Of a DNA stretch of 64,000 nt, positions 53,833-62,959 are shown in pieces. This stretch comes from Leptospira sp. WS92.C1. Lineage in GTDB: Bacteria; Spirochaetota; Leptospiria; Leptospirales; Leptospiraceae. The notes under the pieces were generated by a model, which saw nothing but the letters and a program-made list of their open reading frames with translations, ran no database searches and was not told where the DNA came from. Both the position numbers and the translations under genes were made by a program. Within the stretch, counting starts at the first letter, position 1. The number at the start of each line of letters is the position of its first letter. The stretch is from positions 2,998,001 through 3,062,000 of the forward strand of contig NZ_CP162130.1 in NCBI RefSeq assembly GCF_040833975.1. Direction: 5' to 3'.

Positions 53833-55554
53833 ATGCTCGTTTCTTCCACAACCGGAACAGCCGAACCTCAGGAAACCCATTCCTACAGAAAACATAGCAG
53901 CGCTTGGCGATTTTGGAACGCGAGCTCTTTTGTCTGGAAAAAGATCTGGTCTATATTCTGGTTTTTTAAATTAGGTAGAATCCTATTCCCTTCCTATCGA
54001 GATCCTTCCGTTCAAGAAAAATACTTTCACAGATTAGGCGAGGACAGTCGAAATTTCTTTTTATCCATGGGCGGAGTGTATATCAAACTCGGCCAATATC
54101 TCGGCAATCTATCTCATATCTTTCCGGATTCGTTTACGGAATCTTTACAAGATCTGCAGGATCGGGTTCCGCCTCACCCATTCTCCGAAATCGAAGAACG
54201 GTTTTGTTTGGAATTCAACAAAGAAATCACAAAGGTATTTCCGGATATCCAAAGTGTTCCCGAAGCTAGCGCCTCCACGGCTCAGGTGCACGTCGCATCG
54301 ATCGGAGGACAAAAAGTCGCCGTCAAGGTTTTGTATCCCGGAATCGAATCTCTGATCGCAAATGATCTCAAAAACATTCGATCCTTTCTCAAACGCATCA
54401 ACCGTTATTTGTTTCGTTTTGAATACAAAAAAGTCCACGACGAAATCACGCATCTCGTAACGAGAGAAACCGATCTTAAACTGGAGGCGGATTCTTACGA
54501 TCGAATGAGACAACTCTTTGCGGAAGAACCCGATTACGTTTTCCCGAAAGTGATCCGTCCATTTTCGGGAAAAAGCGTTCTTGTCACGGAATTTATCGAA
54601 GGAGTCAAAATCACCAGAGCGACTCCGATTCTCAAAGGTCAGGCAAAATCCAGACCCGTGGAACTTTTAGTCAAAGCCTATGTTCAGATGATCTTTCAAT
54701 ACAGATTCTATCACGCGGATCCTCATCCCGGAAATCTCATTTATACCCCGGATGAAAAACTCTGTTTTATCGATTTCGGAGCCGTGGGAGAAATGCCCGC
54801 AAACGGAGTATTCGCGTTGAAAAAGATCTTTCTTTCCGCGATCAGCAAGGATTACTATGGAGTCGTGTCGGGTCTGGAGGATGTGGGAGCTCTTTCGGAT
54901 TCCGCCGATCGGGAAAAACTGGAAGAAGTCGTCCGGTATTCTCTGGAAAAACTGGGAAGATTTATCTCGGATACGGATTATTTTAAAAATCTTTCCCTAG
55001 ATCAAATTCATACGCGGGAAGACAGATTGTTTCTCAAAGAGATCAATTCCAGTCTGAAAGAAATTTTTAGAATGATTCAGATTCCCGAAAATTTCATTTT
55101 CTTGGAACGGGTGCTGGGTTTACTGGTTGGGATCACATCGATTTTAGATCCGTATCGAACCGTTTTGGATTACGGTGAAAAACCGTTCCGGGCCGTCGCC
55201 ACCGGGAAAGAAGGCGGACTGGAGTCACTTTTGTTAAATGAAGACAAGAATCTTTTAGGCAACGCTCTCTCCATTCCCGGAGAATTTTATAAAGTACTCC
55301 AAAATATCAATCGTGGAAAACAGGGAATTCAACTCCGGGAAGTCGAACGTCATACTCGGAAAATGTATGTTCTCGGACATCAGATTCTTTATAGCGGTTT
55401 CCTCATTGCGGGAATTCATTTTGGAAATTATTATCTCGAAAAAGGATCGGAACTTCAGAGCTGGGGCTTTTTCGGAACCTCTTGCTTTTTCGGACTTGTA
55501 CTTATCTATTCATTCTGGAAAAATAAACTTAAAAAGAAAGGAACCCCTTTGTGA
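53833..55554 (+). CDS. ABC1/UbiB-family atypical kinase
   Basis: 573 residues. Diagnostic KxGQ motif YIKLGQYL with K85-G87-Q88, an Ala/Ser-rich loop [12 protein letters not shown] near 145, VAVKVLYPG (Lys of the kinase) near 164, and HADPHPGN (catalytic) and FIDFGAVGE (metal) near 297 and 313. C-terminal transmembrane helices. Members support ubiquinone or other isoprenoid-lipid biosynthesis; the exact role here is unknown. It overlaps the lspA start by 4 bp, so it lies in one operon with it. Confidence 0.92.
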   Translation: MLVSSTTGTAEPQETHSYRKHSSAWRFWNASSFVWKKIWSIFWFFKLGRILFPSYRDPSVQEKYFHRLGEDSRNFFLSMGGVYIKLGQYLGNLSHIFPDSFTESLQDLQDRVPPHPFSEIEERFCLEFNKEITKVFPDIQSVPEASASTAQVHVASIGGQKVAVKVLYPGIESLIANDLKNIRSFLKRINRYLFRFEYKKVHDEITHLVTRETDLKLEADSYDRMRQLFAEEPDYVFPKVIRPFSGKSVLVTEFIEGVKITRATPILKGQAKSRPVELLVKAYVQMIFQYRFYHADPHPGNLIYTPDEKLCFIDFGAVGEMPANGVFALKKIFLSAISKDYYGVVSGLEDVGALSDSADREKLEEVVRYSLEKLGRFISDTDYFKNLSLDQIHTREDRLFLKEINSSLKEIFRMIQIPENFIFLERVLGLLVGITSILDPYRTVLDYGEKPFRAVATGKEGGLESLLLNEDKNLLGNALSIPGEFYKVLQNINRGKQGIQLREVERHTRKMYVLGHQILYSGFLIAGIHFGNYYLEKGSELQSWGFFGTSCFFGLVLIYSFWKNKLKKKGTPL

Positions 55555-56099
55555 AGTATTTTGAAAAAAGATTTTTAGACGTCTACCGCCCTCTTTATCT
55601 GGGAGTCATCTTTACCGGTGTTGTAATCGACCTCGTAACCAAGTTTCTGGTGATTCTCTATTTTCAACCTCATCGTTATATAGAAGTCCTCGGTAGTTTT
55701 TTTAGAATGACTCTGACTTTTAATACAGGATTTGTCTTCGGAGCGTTTCAGGACAACGCAATCCCGTCCTTGCTTGCCACGGGAATTGCGATCGTATTTT
55801 TGATCGGCTACAGATGGAAAAATCACGATTTAGGAAATCCCTGGGGATGGAATCTTGTGATGGCCGGAGCCTTTGGAAATTTCTTGGATAAATTTTTCGT
55901 TAAAATTCCGGGAACCGGTTTCCGTTTCGGATTTCATCCGGGCGCCGCGGAATACATCGGAGTCGTGGACTTTCTGGATTTCGATTGGCCGGATTTTCTT
56001 CTCTTTTCGAGATGGCCCGCGTTTAATTTCGCCGATTCCTGTGTAACGATCGGACTTACGATTCTTATCTTTACCATGAAGCTCGAAGAGGAGAAATAA
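55551..56099 (+). CDS. lspA: Lipoprotein signal peptidase II
   Basis: 182 residues, GTG start overlapping the ABC1 stop as GTGA. Four transmembrane segments; catalytic Asp residues D113 ([10 protein letters not shown]) and D162 ([11 protein letters not shown]), plus the N-terminal VIDLVTK. LspA cleaves prolipoprotein signal peptides before the lipid-modified Cys, and several putative lipoproteins occur in this window. Slightly longer than E. coli LspA. Confidence 0.95.
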   Translation: MKYFEKRFLDVYRPLYLGVIFTGVVIDLVTKFLVILYFQPHRYIEVLGSFFRMTLTFNTGFVFGAFQDNAIPSLLATGIAIVFLIGYRWKNHDLGNPWGWNLVMAGAFGNFLDKFFVKIPGTGFRFGFHPGAAEYIGVVDFLDFDWPDFLLFSRWPAFNFADSCVTIGLTILIFTMKLEEEK

Positions 56100-56103
56100 A
56101 TTC

Positions 56104-56631
56104 TTGAAAGCATTGGACCTGCCCATTTGGAAAAAGATTTTTCGTCGCAATGAGGCGAATAACAAAGAGATCATTCGGTTTCTTAGAGAAACTTCCGTTT
56201 TCGGGAGAATGAAAAAAAGAACCCTGATTGAAATCGCGAGAATGGTGCACGTCCGAGAATACCAAGAAGGGGATATCGTGTTTCGACAAGGAGAAGTCGG
56301 TGCCGGATTTTATTTGGTCTACGAAGGTTCAGTCGTGATTCGATCGGTCAGAGACGGAATCGAATTGGATCTAGCTCATCTAGATCAACACGCCTTTTTC
56401 GGAGAGCTTTCTCTTTTTACGGAAGAAAGAAGAACGGCGACGGCAATCGCTTTGGAACACACGACTCTATTGGGTTTTTTCCAGCCCGACTTAAAAGAAA
56501 TCATAGAAACAAAACCGAGAATCGGAATTGAAATTCTCATGAGCCTCTCGACGGTCATCGTAGAAAGACTGCACAGAACCAACGGTCTTTTGGAAAAGGC
56601 CTATTTCCGAGGAAAACAAAAAAATGCATGA
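56104..56631 (+). CDS. Cyclic nucleotide-binding domain protein
   Basis: 175 residues, TTG start after GAGGAG. One cNMP-binding domain: the jelly-roll segment REYQEGDIVFRQGEVGAGFY (51-70) and the phosphate-binding cassette FFGELSLFTEERRTATAIA (98-116) with the Glu and Arg needed to bind the nucleotide. No output domain such as a helix-turn-helix, so it probably regulates a partner. It overlaps the AI-2E gene by 8 bp, suggesting that partner may be the permease. Confidence 0.88.
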   Translation: MKALDLPIWKKIFRRNEANNKEIIRFLRETSVFGRMKKRTLIEIARMVHVREYQEGDIVFRQGEVGAGFYLVYEGSVVIRSVRDGIELDLAHLDQHAFFGELSLFTEERRTATAIALEHTTLLGFFQPDLKEIIETKPRIGIEILMSLSTVIVERLHRTNGLLEKAYFRGKQKNA

Positions 56632-57691
56632 AGGAGAAAGAAGAGAACTCTCGGAGTATTTTATTCGAATCGTCTTTTTCTTAATCGTAACCTTTACGAT
56701 CGTAGTTTTCCTATGGGGGCTTCAACTTTTAGCCGTTCCGATGGTAATGGCGCTTTTGATTTTTTACGCGTTCAACGGAACCATCAACAATCTGGAAAGT
56801 TTGGGAATTCCGCGAATTTTATCCATCGCGATCCTGATGCTCATGATCAGCATTCCGATCTATCTATTTATCAACGCGGTCGCACCGCCGATCGTTTCCA
56901 CGTTAAATCCTCTTCTCAAAAACTGGAAACAGGATCTGGATGACGCAAAGTTTAAATATCTGACCGTAACGGTCAATCTTCAGTTTAACGAATTCCCCGC
57001 GAGTTGGAATGAAATCATACGACCCGATGAGCTCATCAAAAGAATCGCCGAGATTATGCACGAACAAGTTAAAGGATTCGTATCTTATATCCCTACCCTG
57101 ATCGGATATATGATTATCACCCCTCTTTTCGCGTTTTTATTTTTGCTAAACGGAAACGGAATGTATAAAAATCTGATTTCCCTCATTCCGAATCGCTATT
57201 TTGAAATGGCGTTGATGGTCACCTATAAAATCAACGAACAGCTTACAAACTATCTCAAAAGTCTGATGATCCAGGGAGCGATCATTTGTGTCGTATCCAC
57301 CGCCGGATTTTACATCATCGGACTTCCGTATTTTTATATCTTCGGACTTTTTCTCGGAATCGCAAATTCGGTTCCCTATTTAGGGCCGCTTATGGGAGCG
57401 ATTCCTCCTTTATTCTTTTCTCTCGTAATCGGCGGGAGCGAATCCGGAGAACTCATGACTTCGATTTTGATCGTAGTATTGATCGCGCAGATCATAGACA
57501 ATTTTATCATTCAACCGGTCGTCATTTCCGGATCGGTGTCGCTGCATCCGATCGTGGTCGTTGGAGCCGTGACCGTGGGCGGAGCCGCATTGGGACTTGT
57601 GGGAATGTTGATTGCAGTACCGATGGCGGCGATTTTAAAAGTTACGATCCAAACGTTTTACAGTTCGATGAAGGATCACAATTTGCTTTGA
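56624..57691 (+). CDS. AI-2E/PerM-family membrane transporter
   Basis: 355 residues with about eight transmembrane segments. Family blocks: AVPMVMALLIFYAFNGTI near the N-terminus, a long periplasmic/cytoplasmic loop (about 95-160), GLFLGIANSVPYLGPLMGAI near 246, and GGAALGLVGMLIAVPMAAIL near 325. Members include autoinducer-2 exporters and the PerM type; substrate unknown. Last gene of the run from 52577; a hairpin terminator follows at 57834. Confidence 0.92.
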   Translation: MHEGERRELSEYFIRIVFFLIVTFTIVVFLWGLQLLAVPMVMALLIFYAFNGTINNLESLGIPRILSIAILMLMISIPIYLFINAVAPPIVSTLNPLLKNWKQDLDDAKFKYLTVTVNLQFNEFPASWNEIIRPDELIKRIAEIMHEQVKGFVSYIPTLIGYMIITPLFAFLFLLNGNGMYKNLISLIPNRYFEMALMVTYKINEQLTNYLKSLMIQGAIICVVSTAGFYIIGLPYFYIFGLFLGIANSVPYLGPLMGAIPPLFFSLVIGGSESGELMTSILIVVLIAQIIDNFIIQPVVISGSVSLHPIVVVGAVTVGGAALGLVGMLIAVPMAAILKVTIQTFYSSMKDHNLL

Positions 57692-57833
57692 AAGAGCGGC
57701 GAATTGCATAATAAAATTTAGAATTTACATTTTTCTTATTTTCAAAATCACAGATCAGTATCAAACTTTTTCATTTTTCATAAAAGTCCGTTTTACTCTT
57801 ACCTGAATCTTCCTTATGAAACATTTCAAATTA

Positions 57834-57864
57834 GAATTAGCGCATTTCAAAAATGCGCTAATTC
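57834..57864. terminator. Bidirectional hairpin terminator
   Basis: Perfect 13-14 bp stem GAATTAGCGCATT (57834-57846) with AATGCGCTAATTC (57852-57864), tiny loop around CAA. It lies between the convergent AI-2E permease and cytochrome-like genes. Neither side has a long U-run, so strength is uncertain. Confidence 0.7.
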
Positions 57865-57928
57865 GTAACAGAGGAAAAACTTAAGTTTAGATTTTCCAAA
57901 TGTAGTTTAAGATAACCTTTCTCTCAAA

Positions 57929-60415
57929 TTAATGAGCTGCATCCCATGCTTGCAGGTATTCCACGAGCGCCTGGGGAGTGTTTGTGGGCGAACCGACAGC
58001 GCCCGTCTGATCTTTCTCGTTCACACCGTGACAACTTGCGCAAACCCTGATTTCCCCCGGACGAAAGGAAACCCAAACCTGTTCTTTGACAATCGGGTGC
58101 GAACCTTGCACTACGGGGCCCAGTGATTCCCAAGAAACCGCGCGATCCGCAGGAACGATTCCGACAACGGAGCCGTCATTAAAGATACGAAATCCGTTTT
58201 CGGTTAGAAGCGGGCTTCCGGCTATGTTTCCGTTTTCATTGATCAGCGAATTTCTCAACGTGACGTTGGTCAATCCGGAAAGTTTAGTGGGCAGCACTCG
58301 TCGTCCGTTTCTTCCTTCCGCGCCTCTTCTCATCTCCGCCATATATACCTGAAAATTCTGCAAATCATAGATCTTATGACCCGCAGCCGCGTTAAAGCCG
58401 GGAATCGTGCTCGCAGTACCTGTTCCAAAAACTCTCAGATTGAACGGTTGCTGGCGATCCGCTGCATCACGTTTTGTGATATTACGAACGACAAACATGG
58501 CCAGATTTCTGTCCTTTAAATAATTTTGAAATGTCGTAATATCAACACCCTGATTCTGAAAAACTGTGGTTTCAATTTGAGGCAGACTAGCGGTTCGGGG
58601 GGTCGGAACTTCCCTTGGCACAACTTCCGCTGGTGAAAGCTGCCAACAAGGACCAAAATACGATCTTTCCTCATCCGGAGTAAAGTAGCTCACATTACAA
58701 TCGGTAGGAGTTGTTAAATTTACGACGGGCACAAAGTAGTCGCCGATTTTTTCCAATTCTTTGATCTGAAAAGAAGGTCTATCTCGAAGAGTGTTTACCG
58801 GATTGGAATGCGCGGATAACAAAACCCCGTTGCTAAGAGGAGTCGGATTTCGATACAATCCGGTATGTCCCGCTGGAGGAAAAAAATCGGATGGCGGATT
58901 GCGAGTCACAGGATCCGTAATGTATTCCGCAAAAATTTGATTGGCGTTTTTCCCGGGTTCGGCACAAAATCTTCCGATTTGCCCCCCTCCATAAGAATCA
59001 AAGTGATGCGCGTTTGTAAAATAGTAGCAGCCCACTTGATTTGGGTCTTCGTTTGATTGCATCATTTGCTCAAAAGGTTTTGATTGAATCGGACCCGATG
59101 CAAGATCCGAGTTCGCATTGGAAGCTTCCAAAATTCTATCTTGTATCAATGAATCGTTCACGATCATCTTCGGTTGATAATAGTGAAGTTCATGAGCCCC
59201 CAAGTGATTGATCGTAAGAACCTCGGTACCGTCTTCGTTCATTTCCCAGGTGATAAAGTGTTTTACCAGGGAGCGGTCGTAGTGAAGCGGTCCTGCCGTC
59301 CACTGATCCGGTCTTTCTTGAGGCGGATAAAACGGTTCTCCGTTATAAAGATCCCGAATTGAATCTGTGCCGAAATTATAATAGGTATCCAATACGAGTT
59401 CCGATCCCGATCCAGCAGTCTCCAAAAAATAATTACGCGACTTAGCGGGAAGGGAAGCGCGATTGAAGCCGACGCCGGTTCCGGTTCTCTGTTTGTAATC
59501 CAAAAACTCACTGAGATCCGAATTGGCAAAAATGTCCTGTTGAGCGTGTTCCCAGACCGTAAAGATCAATCTGCCGGAACGATCCATTTTTAAGTCAAAT
59601 GCGCCGGACGGAGTATGATGCAAGTGTTTCAAATCTCCGCCCGCGACACTCGGATCGATACTCCAAACCCCTGTGTTTGTGGGGGTCAGCTCGTATTCGT
59701 CAAGCATAGGATATAAGGCTTCCGCACCAAACGGAGGTCGATCCGATATAAAATGGACTCTGGATGAGGATCCGTAAATCGGATAAATATTGTTATAAAC
59801 AGCCGGTTGGTTGCTCAGTTTTCGAATGGAAACCGACTCCTCTTCACCCAATCCGGATACTTCATAGATCTGCCATCTTGCATTTGCAATGGTTGTCGTT
59901 TCGAATTTTGCCTTTGCGGCACCGATCAACATACTGAAAAGGGCTTTCTTACCACTCCAATGAACGCTCGGATCCCGAACCGCAATCGCATTCTCCCCTT
60001 GAAAGACTTGTGCACTTCCAAAACCAGCCTCTCTGGTTAAATTCCGCATTTTCCCGTTCGGATAGCGAATCATCAGATCCCCACCTCGCGGAACATCATT
60101 CATTCCAGTGGTATGATTCGCAAACGTCATTGCAACCGTCCGAAAATCCTTCCCGGGAACCGGAACTTGTGTCGCAAAAAGGATCGGAGTCGCCGTTCGA
60201 GGTTGCCGGCCCAAAAGCGCCAGAATTCCCAAAGCTTTATCGAACGTTTCTGGATCGCAGGATTTGGATTGAAATAAAGTACTCATAAACTGATCATAGA
60301 GAGAGACCTTGCAAAGAACGTCCTTTTCAAAAGAACAGTTTTGAAACATCGCCATCGCGATCAAACTGTAGAAGAAAGGGAGAATTTTACCGGGTCTGAA
60401 GGTGATAAGGGGCAT
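57929..60415 (-). CDS. Hydrazine-synthase-alpha-like lipoprotein with a c-type heme motif
   Basis: 828 residues. N-terminus hydrophobic with a possible lipobox FQNC (C27). The segments MIRYPNGKMRNLTREAGFG, VRDPSVHWSGKKALFSM, WQIYEVSGLGEEESV, IYPIYGSSSRVHFISDRPPF and GELTPTNTGVWS-like blocks match the 'HZS alpha middle domain/PD40-like' family that I know from proteobacterial proteins. A single CASCH motif (C792, C795, H796) predicts a covalent c-type heme near the C-terminus. True anammox hydrazine synthase is not implied; the function is unknown but likely an extracytoplasmic redox protein. Single gene. Confidence 0.7.
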   Translation of the reverse strand: MPLITFRPGKILPFFYSLIAMAMFQNCSFEKDVLCKVSLYDQFMSTLFQSKSCDPETFDKALGILALLGRQPRTATPILFATQVPVPGKDFRTVAMTFANHTTGMNDVPRGGDLMIRYPNGKMRNLTREAGFGSAQVFQGENAIAVRDPSVHWSGKKALFSMLIGAAKAKFETTTIANARWQIYEVSGLGEEESVSIRKLSNQPAVYNNIYPIYGSSSRVHFISDRPPFGAEALYPMLDEYELTPTNTGVWSIDPSVAGGDLKHLHHTPSGAFDLKMDRSGRLIFTVWEHAQQDIFANSDLSEFLDYKQRTGTGVGFNRASLPAKSRNYFLETAGSGSELVLDTYYNFGTDSIRDLYNGEPFYPPQERPDQWTAGPLHYDRSLVKHFITWEMNEDGTEVLTINHLGAHELHYYQPKMIVNDSLIQDRILEASNANSDLASGPIQSKPFEQMMQSNEDPNQVGCYYFTNAHHFDSYGGGQIGRFCAEPGKNANQIFAEYITDPVTRNPPSDFFPPAGHTGLYRNPTPLSNGVLLSAHSNPVNTLRDRPSFQIKELEKIGDYFVPVVNLTTPTDCNVSYFTPDEERSYFGPCWQLSPAEVVPREVPTPRTASLPQIETTVFQNQGVDITTFQNYLKDRNLAMFVVRNITKRDAADRQQPFNLRVFGTGTASTIPGFNAAAGHKIYDLQNFQVYMAEMRRGAEGRNGRRVLPTKLSGLTNVTLRNSLINENGNIAGSPLLTENGFRIFNDGSVVGIVPADRAVSWESLGPVVQGSHPIVKEQVWVSFRPGEIRVCASCHGVNEKDQTGAVGSPTNTPQALVEYLQAWDAAH

Positions 60416-60714
60416 AGCGCTTCTACTTTCTGCGAAATCGGCGGGATTTCACATGGGGATTTAAATATAAAAATTCAAGAGTTTCGCATTTTTTTAGAAA
60501 ATTTTAATGCGAAGTGACTCAATTCTATATCCACAATGGAGGATATCATATTTATTAAAATATGTGAAACTGGCTTATTGCATTTTGAAACGGGTTCAAA
60601 GCCGATAGAAGAGCATTCATTCTGATCTGATTTTTTGATCGATCGTTTAATCACTTGATTGTATATTAAACTGTTCAAAATTCCATTTAAGAACACTTCG
60701 GTTTAAAAATTTCC

Positions 60715-61242
60715 TTAAACCGTCAAAGAAATGAATGTTTTCATTTTTTTGAGAAAAATTTCTTTTTCATCATTTTTAAAAATGTTCACCGGAATTATCA
60801 ATGCGTGGATTGAAGTTAGGTATAAAAACAAATATTGATCCGTTTCGACAATCGTATTGACCGACCCCAGTTTGAATTGAGATGAGCTCCAATCGGTTTC
60901 CACTTTGAATAGATCTTCCTTGATATCGATCGTTTGTCTCCCAAGCATCCCATTGTTTTTATTGTCCTGAAGCATCTTTTTGACATTGCTACGAAGTCTC
61001 CAAAAATAAAACCGATCGGAAAACAAATACCATACGATCCCAAACAGAAAAACAGGAATGTTATACAAAAGAGAAATTGTATCGATTTGATCAAAATTGA
61101 GATACAGATAAACTACAATCACCCAGATCGGAATCAGCCATCGGAGAATGATTCTTTTCTTTTTAAAAATCTTAGAATGTTTAAAATGATAGAGATTGAA
61201 ATTTACGATATCTTCAATCGTCAATTCATACGTGATTTGCAT
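60715..61242 (-). CDS. YcxB-like domain membrane protein
   Basis: 175 residues. Two transmembrane helices (about 31-50 and 57-77), then a C-terminal PH-like beta domain (GRQTIDIKEDLFKVETDWSS, YLFLYLTSIHALIIPVNIF), the pattern of YcxB-like proteins. Unknown role, possibly membrane-stress-related. ATG at 61242. Confidence 0.8.
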   Translation of the reverse strand: MQITYELTIEDIVNFNLYHFKHSKIFKKKRIILRWLIPIWVIVVYLYLNFDQIDTISLLYNIPVFLFGIVWYLFSDRFYFWRLRSNVKKMLQDNKNNGMLGRQTIDIKEDLFKVETDWSSSQFKLGSVNTIVETDQYLFLYLTSIHALIIPVNIFKNDEKEIFLKKMKTFISLTV

Positions 61243-61292
61243 TGATTTTCTCCAAAGCTAAATTTCGATCATCGAAAGAATCGACCCGATTC

Positions 61293-62150
61293 TCAACGAT
61301 ATGTTTCGATAAAATCAAATATTCTTTTTTCATATTCTCGCGGTGCATGACGATAAAGATCCACGTGCTCCGCACCTTCTACGATCCATAAATCTTTTCG
61401 ATCGGGTGCATTTCGAAAAAGGTCAAGAGCTTCCGATTCGGGAGTGTATAAATCCACCGCTCCGGATATGACAAAAACGGGACAGGTTACTCTTGCAATC
61501 AAATCGATCGGACGAATTCCCGAGTCCGGAATTTTGAGTTCATAGCGTAAAACCTCATAAACCAAAGGTGTAAAAAGACCTAACGGTTTAAAAAGTCTGT
61601 AATTCAATCGGTTTCGAATCGCGCTTTCAATATCCGGGAACACCGCTTCCAAAATTAAAAAACGAATTTTCGAGGATATATCAGCCATCAACGCTGAAGC
61701 TCCTCCTAAAGAACTTCCAATCACCCCGATCGGCAGTTTTCTTTTTGTATTCTTGAGATAACGGATAGCAGCGCGTACATTCTCGCTTTCCTTTAGCCCA
61801 AGAGTGATGAGATCCCCTTCACTTTCTCCGTGCGCCTGAAAGTCAAGAAGCAGGCTTGAGTATCCTTTTGAATGCAAAAACTTTGCGCGGTTCAACATGC
61901 TAAGACGATTCGCTCTGATTCCGTGCAGAAGCAAAACCACCGCCTTTTCGTTCGGAGCCTCGAACAACCAACCTCTGATTTTCAAACCACCGGAGTCGAT
62001 CTCCACATCTTTCATCCCTTTTATCGGATTGAGGGAAGTAGTCGTCCTTACGGGCGCAAGAGTGATTACGGTTGCAAAGTGTAATATGAGTATACCGAGG
62101 AGAATTCCGAAAATTAAAAACGCAAACAGTCGACTTTTAAAGGATTTCAT
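61293..62150 (-). CDS. Membrane-anchored alpha/beta hydrolase
   Basis: 285 residues from the ATG at 62150; a TTG 9 nt upstream is also possible. One N-terminal transmembrane helix (LFAFLIFGILLGILILHFAT). The hydrolase domain has LLLHGIRANR near 76, the nucleophile elbow GVIGSSLGGASAL near 145, an acid in SGAVDLYTP and the His in EGAEHVDLY. Likely a lipase or esterase-type enzyme in the periplasm; substrate unknown. It lies 51 bp downstream of the YcxB-like gene. Confidence 0.85.
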   Translation of the reverse strand: MKSFKSRLFAFLIFGILLGILILHFATVITLAPVRTTTSLNPIKGMKDVEIDSGGLKIRGWLFEAPNEKAVVLLLHGIRANRLSMLNRAKFLHSKGYSSLLLDFQAHGESEGDLITLGLKESENVRAAIRYLKNTKRKLPIGVIGSSLGGASALMADISSKIRFLILEAVFPDIESAIRNRLNYRLFKPLGLFTPLVYEVLRYELKIPDSGIRPIDLIARVTCPVFVISGAVDLYTPESEALDLFRNAPDRKDLWIVEGAEHVDLYRHAPREYEKRIFDFIETYR

Positions 62151-62219
62151 GGATTGCAATTGTTTGAACTGGAAATTTTGAGGGATCCTTTCGCTCCGGC
62201 AGCAATACGGAACTAAAAT

Positions 62220-62939
62220 TCAAAACAATCCGTTCACTCCGTTGATCGTAACCGTCTTGATGACTTCTTTATCCTTTTCCGTCTCGGCGACTTTCCAGTT
62301 GACACCGGAGACAGTAGAAAGAAGGCTTCGTCCGATCCCAGATCTCCCAAGAGCAGAGCCGACTCCGCTGACGCGAGCGATAAAAATTCCGGACTGAGCC
62401 GACAATTTAGCATAACGTTCCAAATCCTGAGCATGTGTAGAATCGGGCTCAAGGACCGAATCGATATGGAATAAAAGATTTACATTTTGAGATTTCAATT
62501 CTTCCAGACGTTGCGGATTTTCGATTTCCTTTCCGGCGACGATCCCAAAACGAAACCCTGCCATGATAAAGATCGTTTCCGCTTTGGAAGCGATCGCAGG
62601 GCTTTCTTCGGGAAGAATAGACTGTTTGTCATACCAATCCACAACCACGACGTTTTGAACGATCGGAACGGAAAGTCTTAAAGCTCCGGAGTCGTCCTTA
62701 CGAAAGATCGATCCTCCGATAATTACGCCTTTGTAATATTCGGAAATCATCAAAATTTCGTCACTCAGTGCTTTTGATTTTTCGGCGGATCCCTCCGGAG
62801 TGGAAACCGGATTGTAAAACGGAAAGTATTCCGGTAAAAGAAGAAAGTCCGACTTTTCTTTGGCTAACTTTGATTTTTGATCGTTATTGATCGGTTGATT
62901 GAGACTTTTTTGAAAAAGTGTGACTTTTGCTGATGACAA
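62220..62939 (-). CDS. Nitrilase-fold protein lacking the catalytic Cys
   Basis: 239 residues, TTG start with GGAAGG 10 nt upstream. The CN-hydrolase frame is recognisable: LLLPEYFPFYN (the Glu), WYDKQSILPEES (the Lys) and FRFGIVAGKEIENPQRLEEL in place of the usual G-x-x-x-C-x-D/E-x-x-x-P-E block. Lined up, the position of the catalytic Cys is Gly. So hydrolase activity is not expected; it may be a pseudoenzyme or a binding protein. A partial gene begins 21 nt upstream. Confidence 0.75.
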   Translation of the reverse strand: MSSAKVTLFQKSLNQPINNDQKSKLAKEKSDFLLLPEYFPFYNPVSTPEGSAEKSKALSDEILMISEYYKGVIIGGSIFRKDDSGALRLSVPIVQNVVVVDWYDKQSILPEESPAIASKAETIFIMAGFRFGIVAGKEIENPQRLEELKSQNVNLLFHIDSVLEPDSTHAQDLERYAKLSAQSGIFIARVSGVGSALGRSGIGRSLLSTVSGVNWKVAETEKDKEVIKTVTINGVNGLF

Positions 62940-62959
62940 TCGGTAGATACCTTCCTAAA

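Noticed and set aside
60281..60310. ATCATAGAGAGAG similar to the 12-nt hairpin loop
   Set aside because: Inside the cytochrome-like coding sequence, with no complementary arms.
60475..60696. Minus-strand 73-residue frame
   Set aside because: AT-rich, no ribosome-binding site, no recognisable composition; could be chance.
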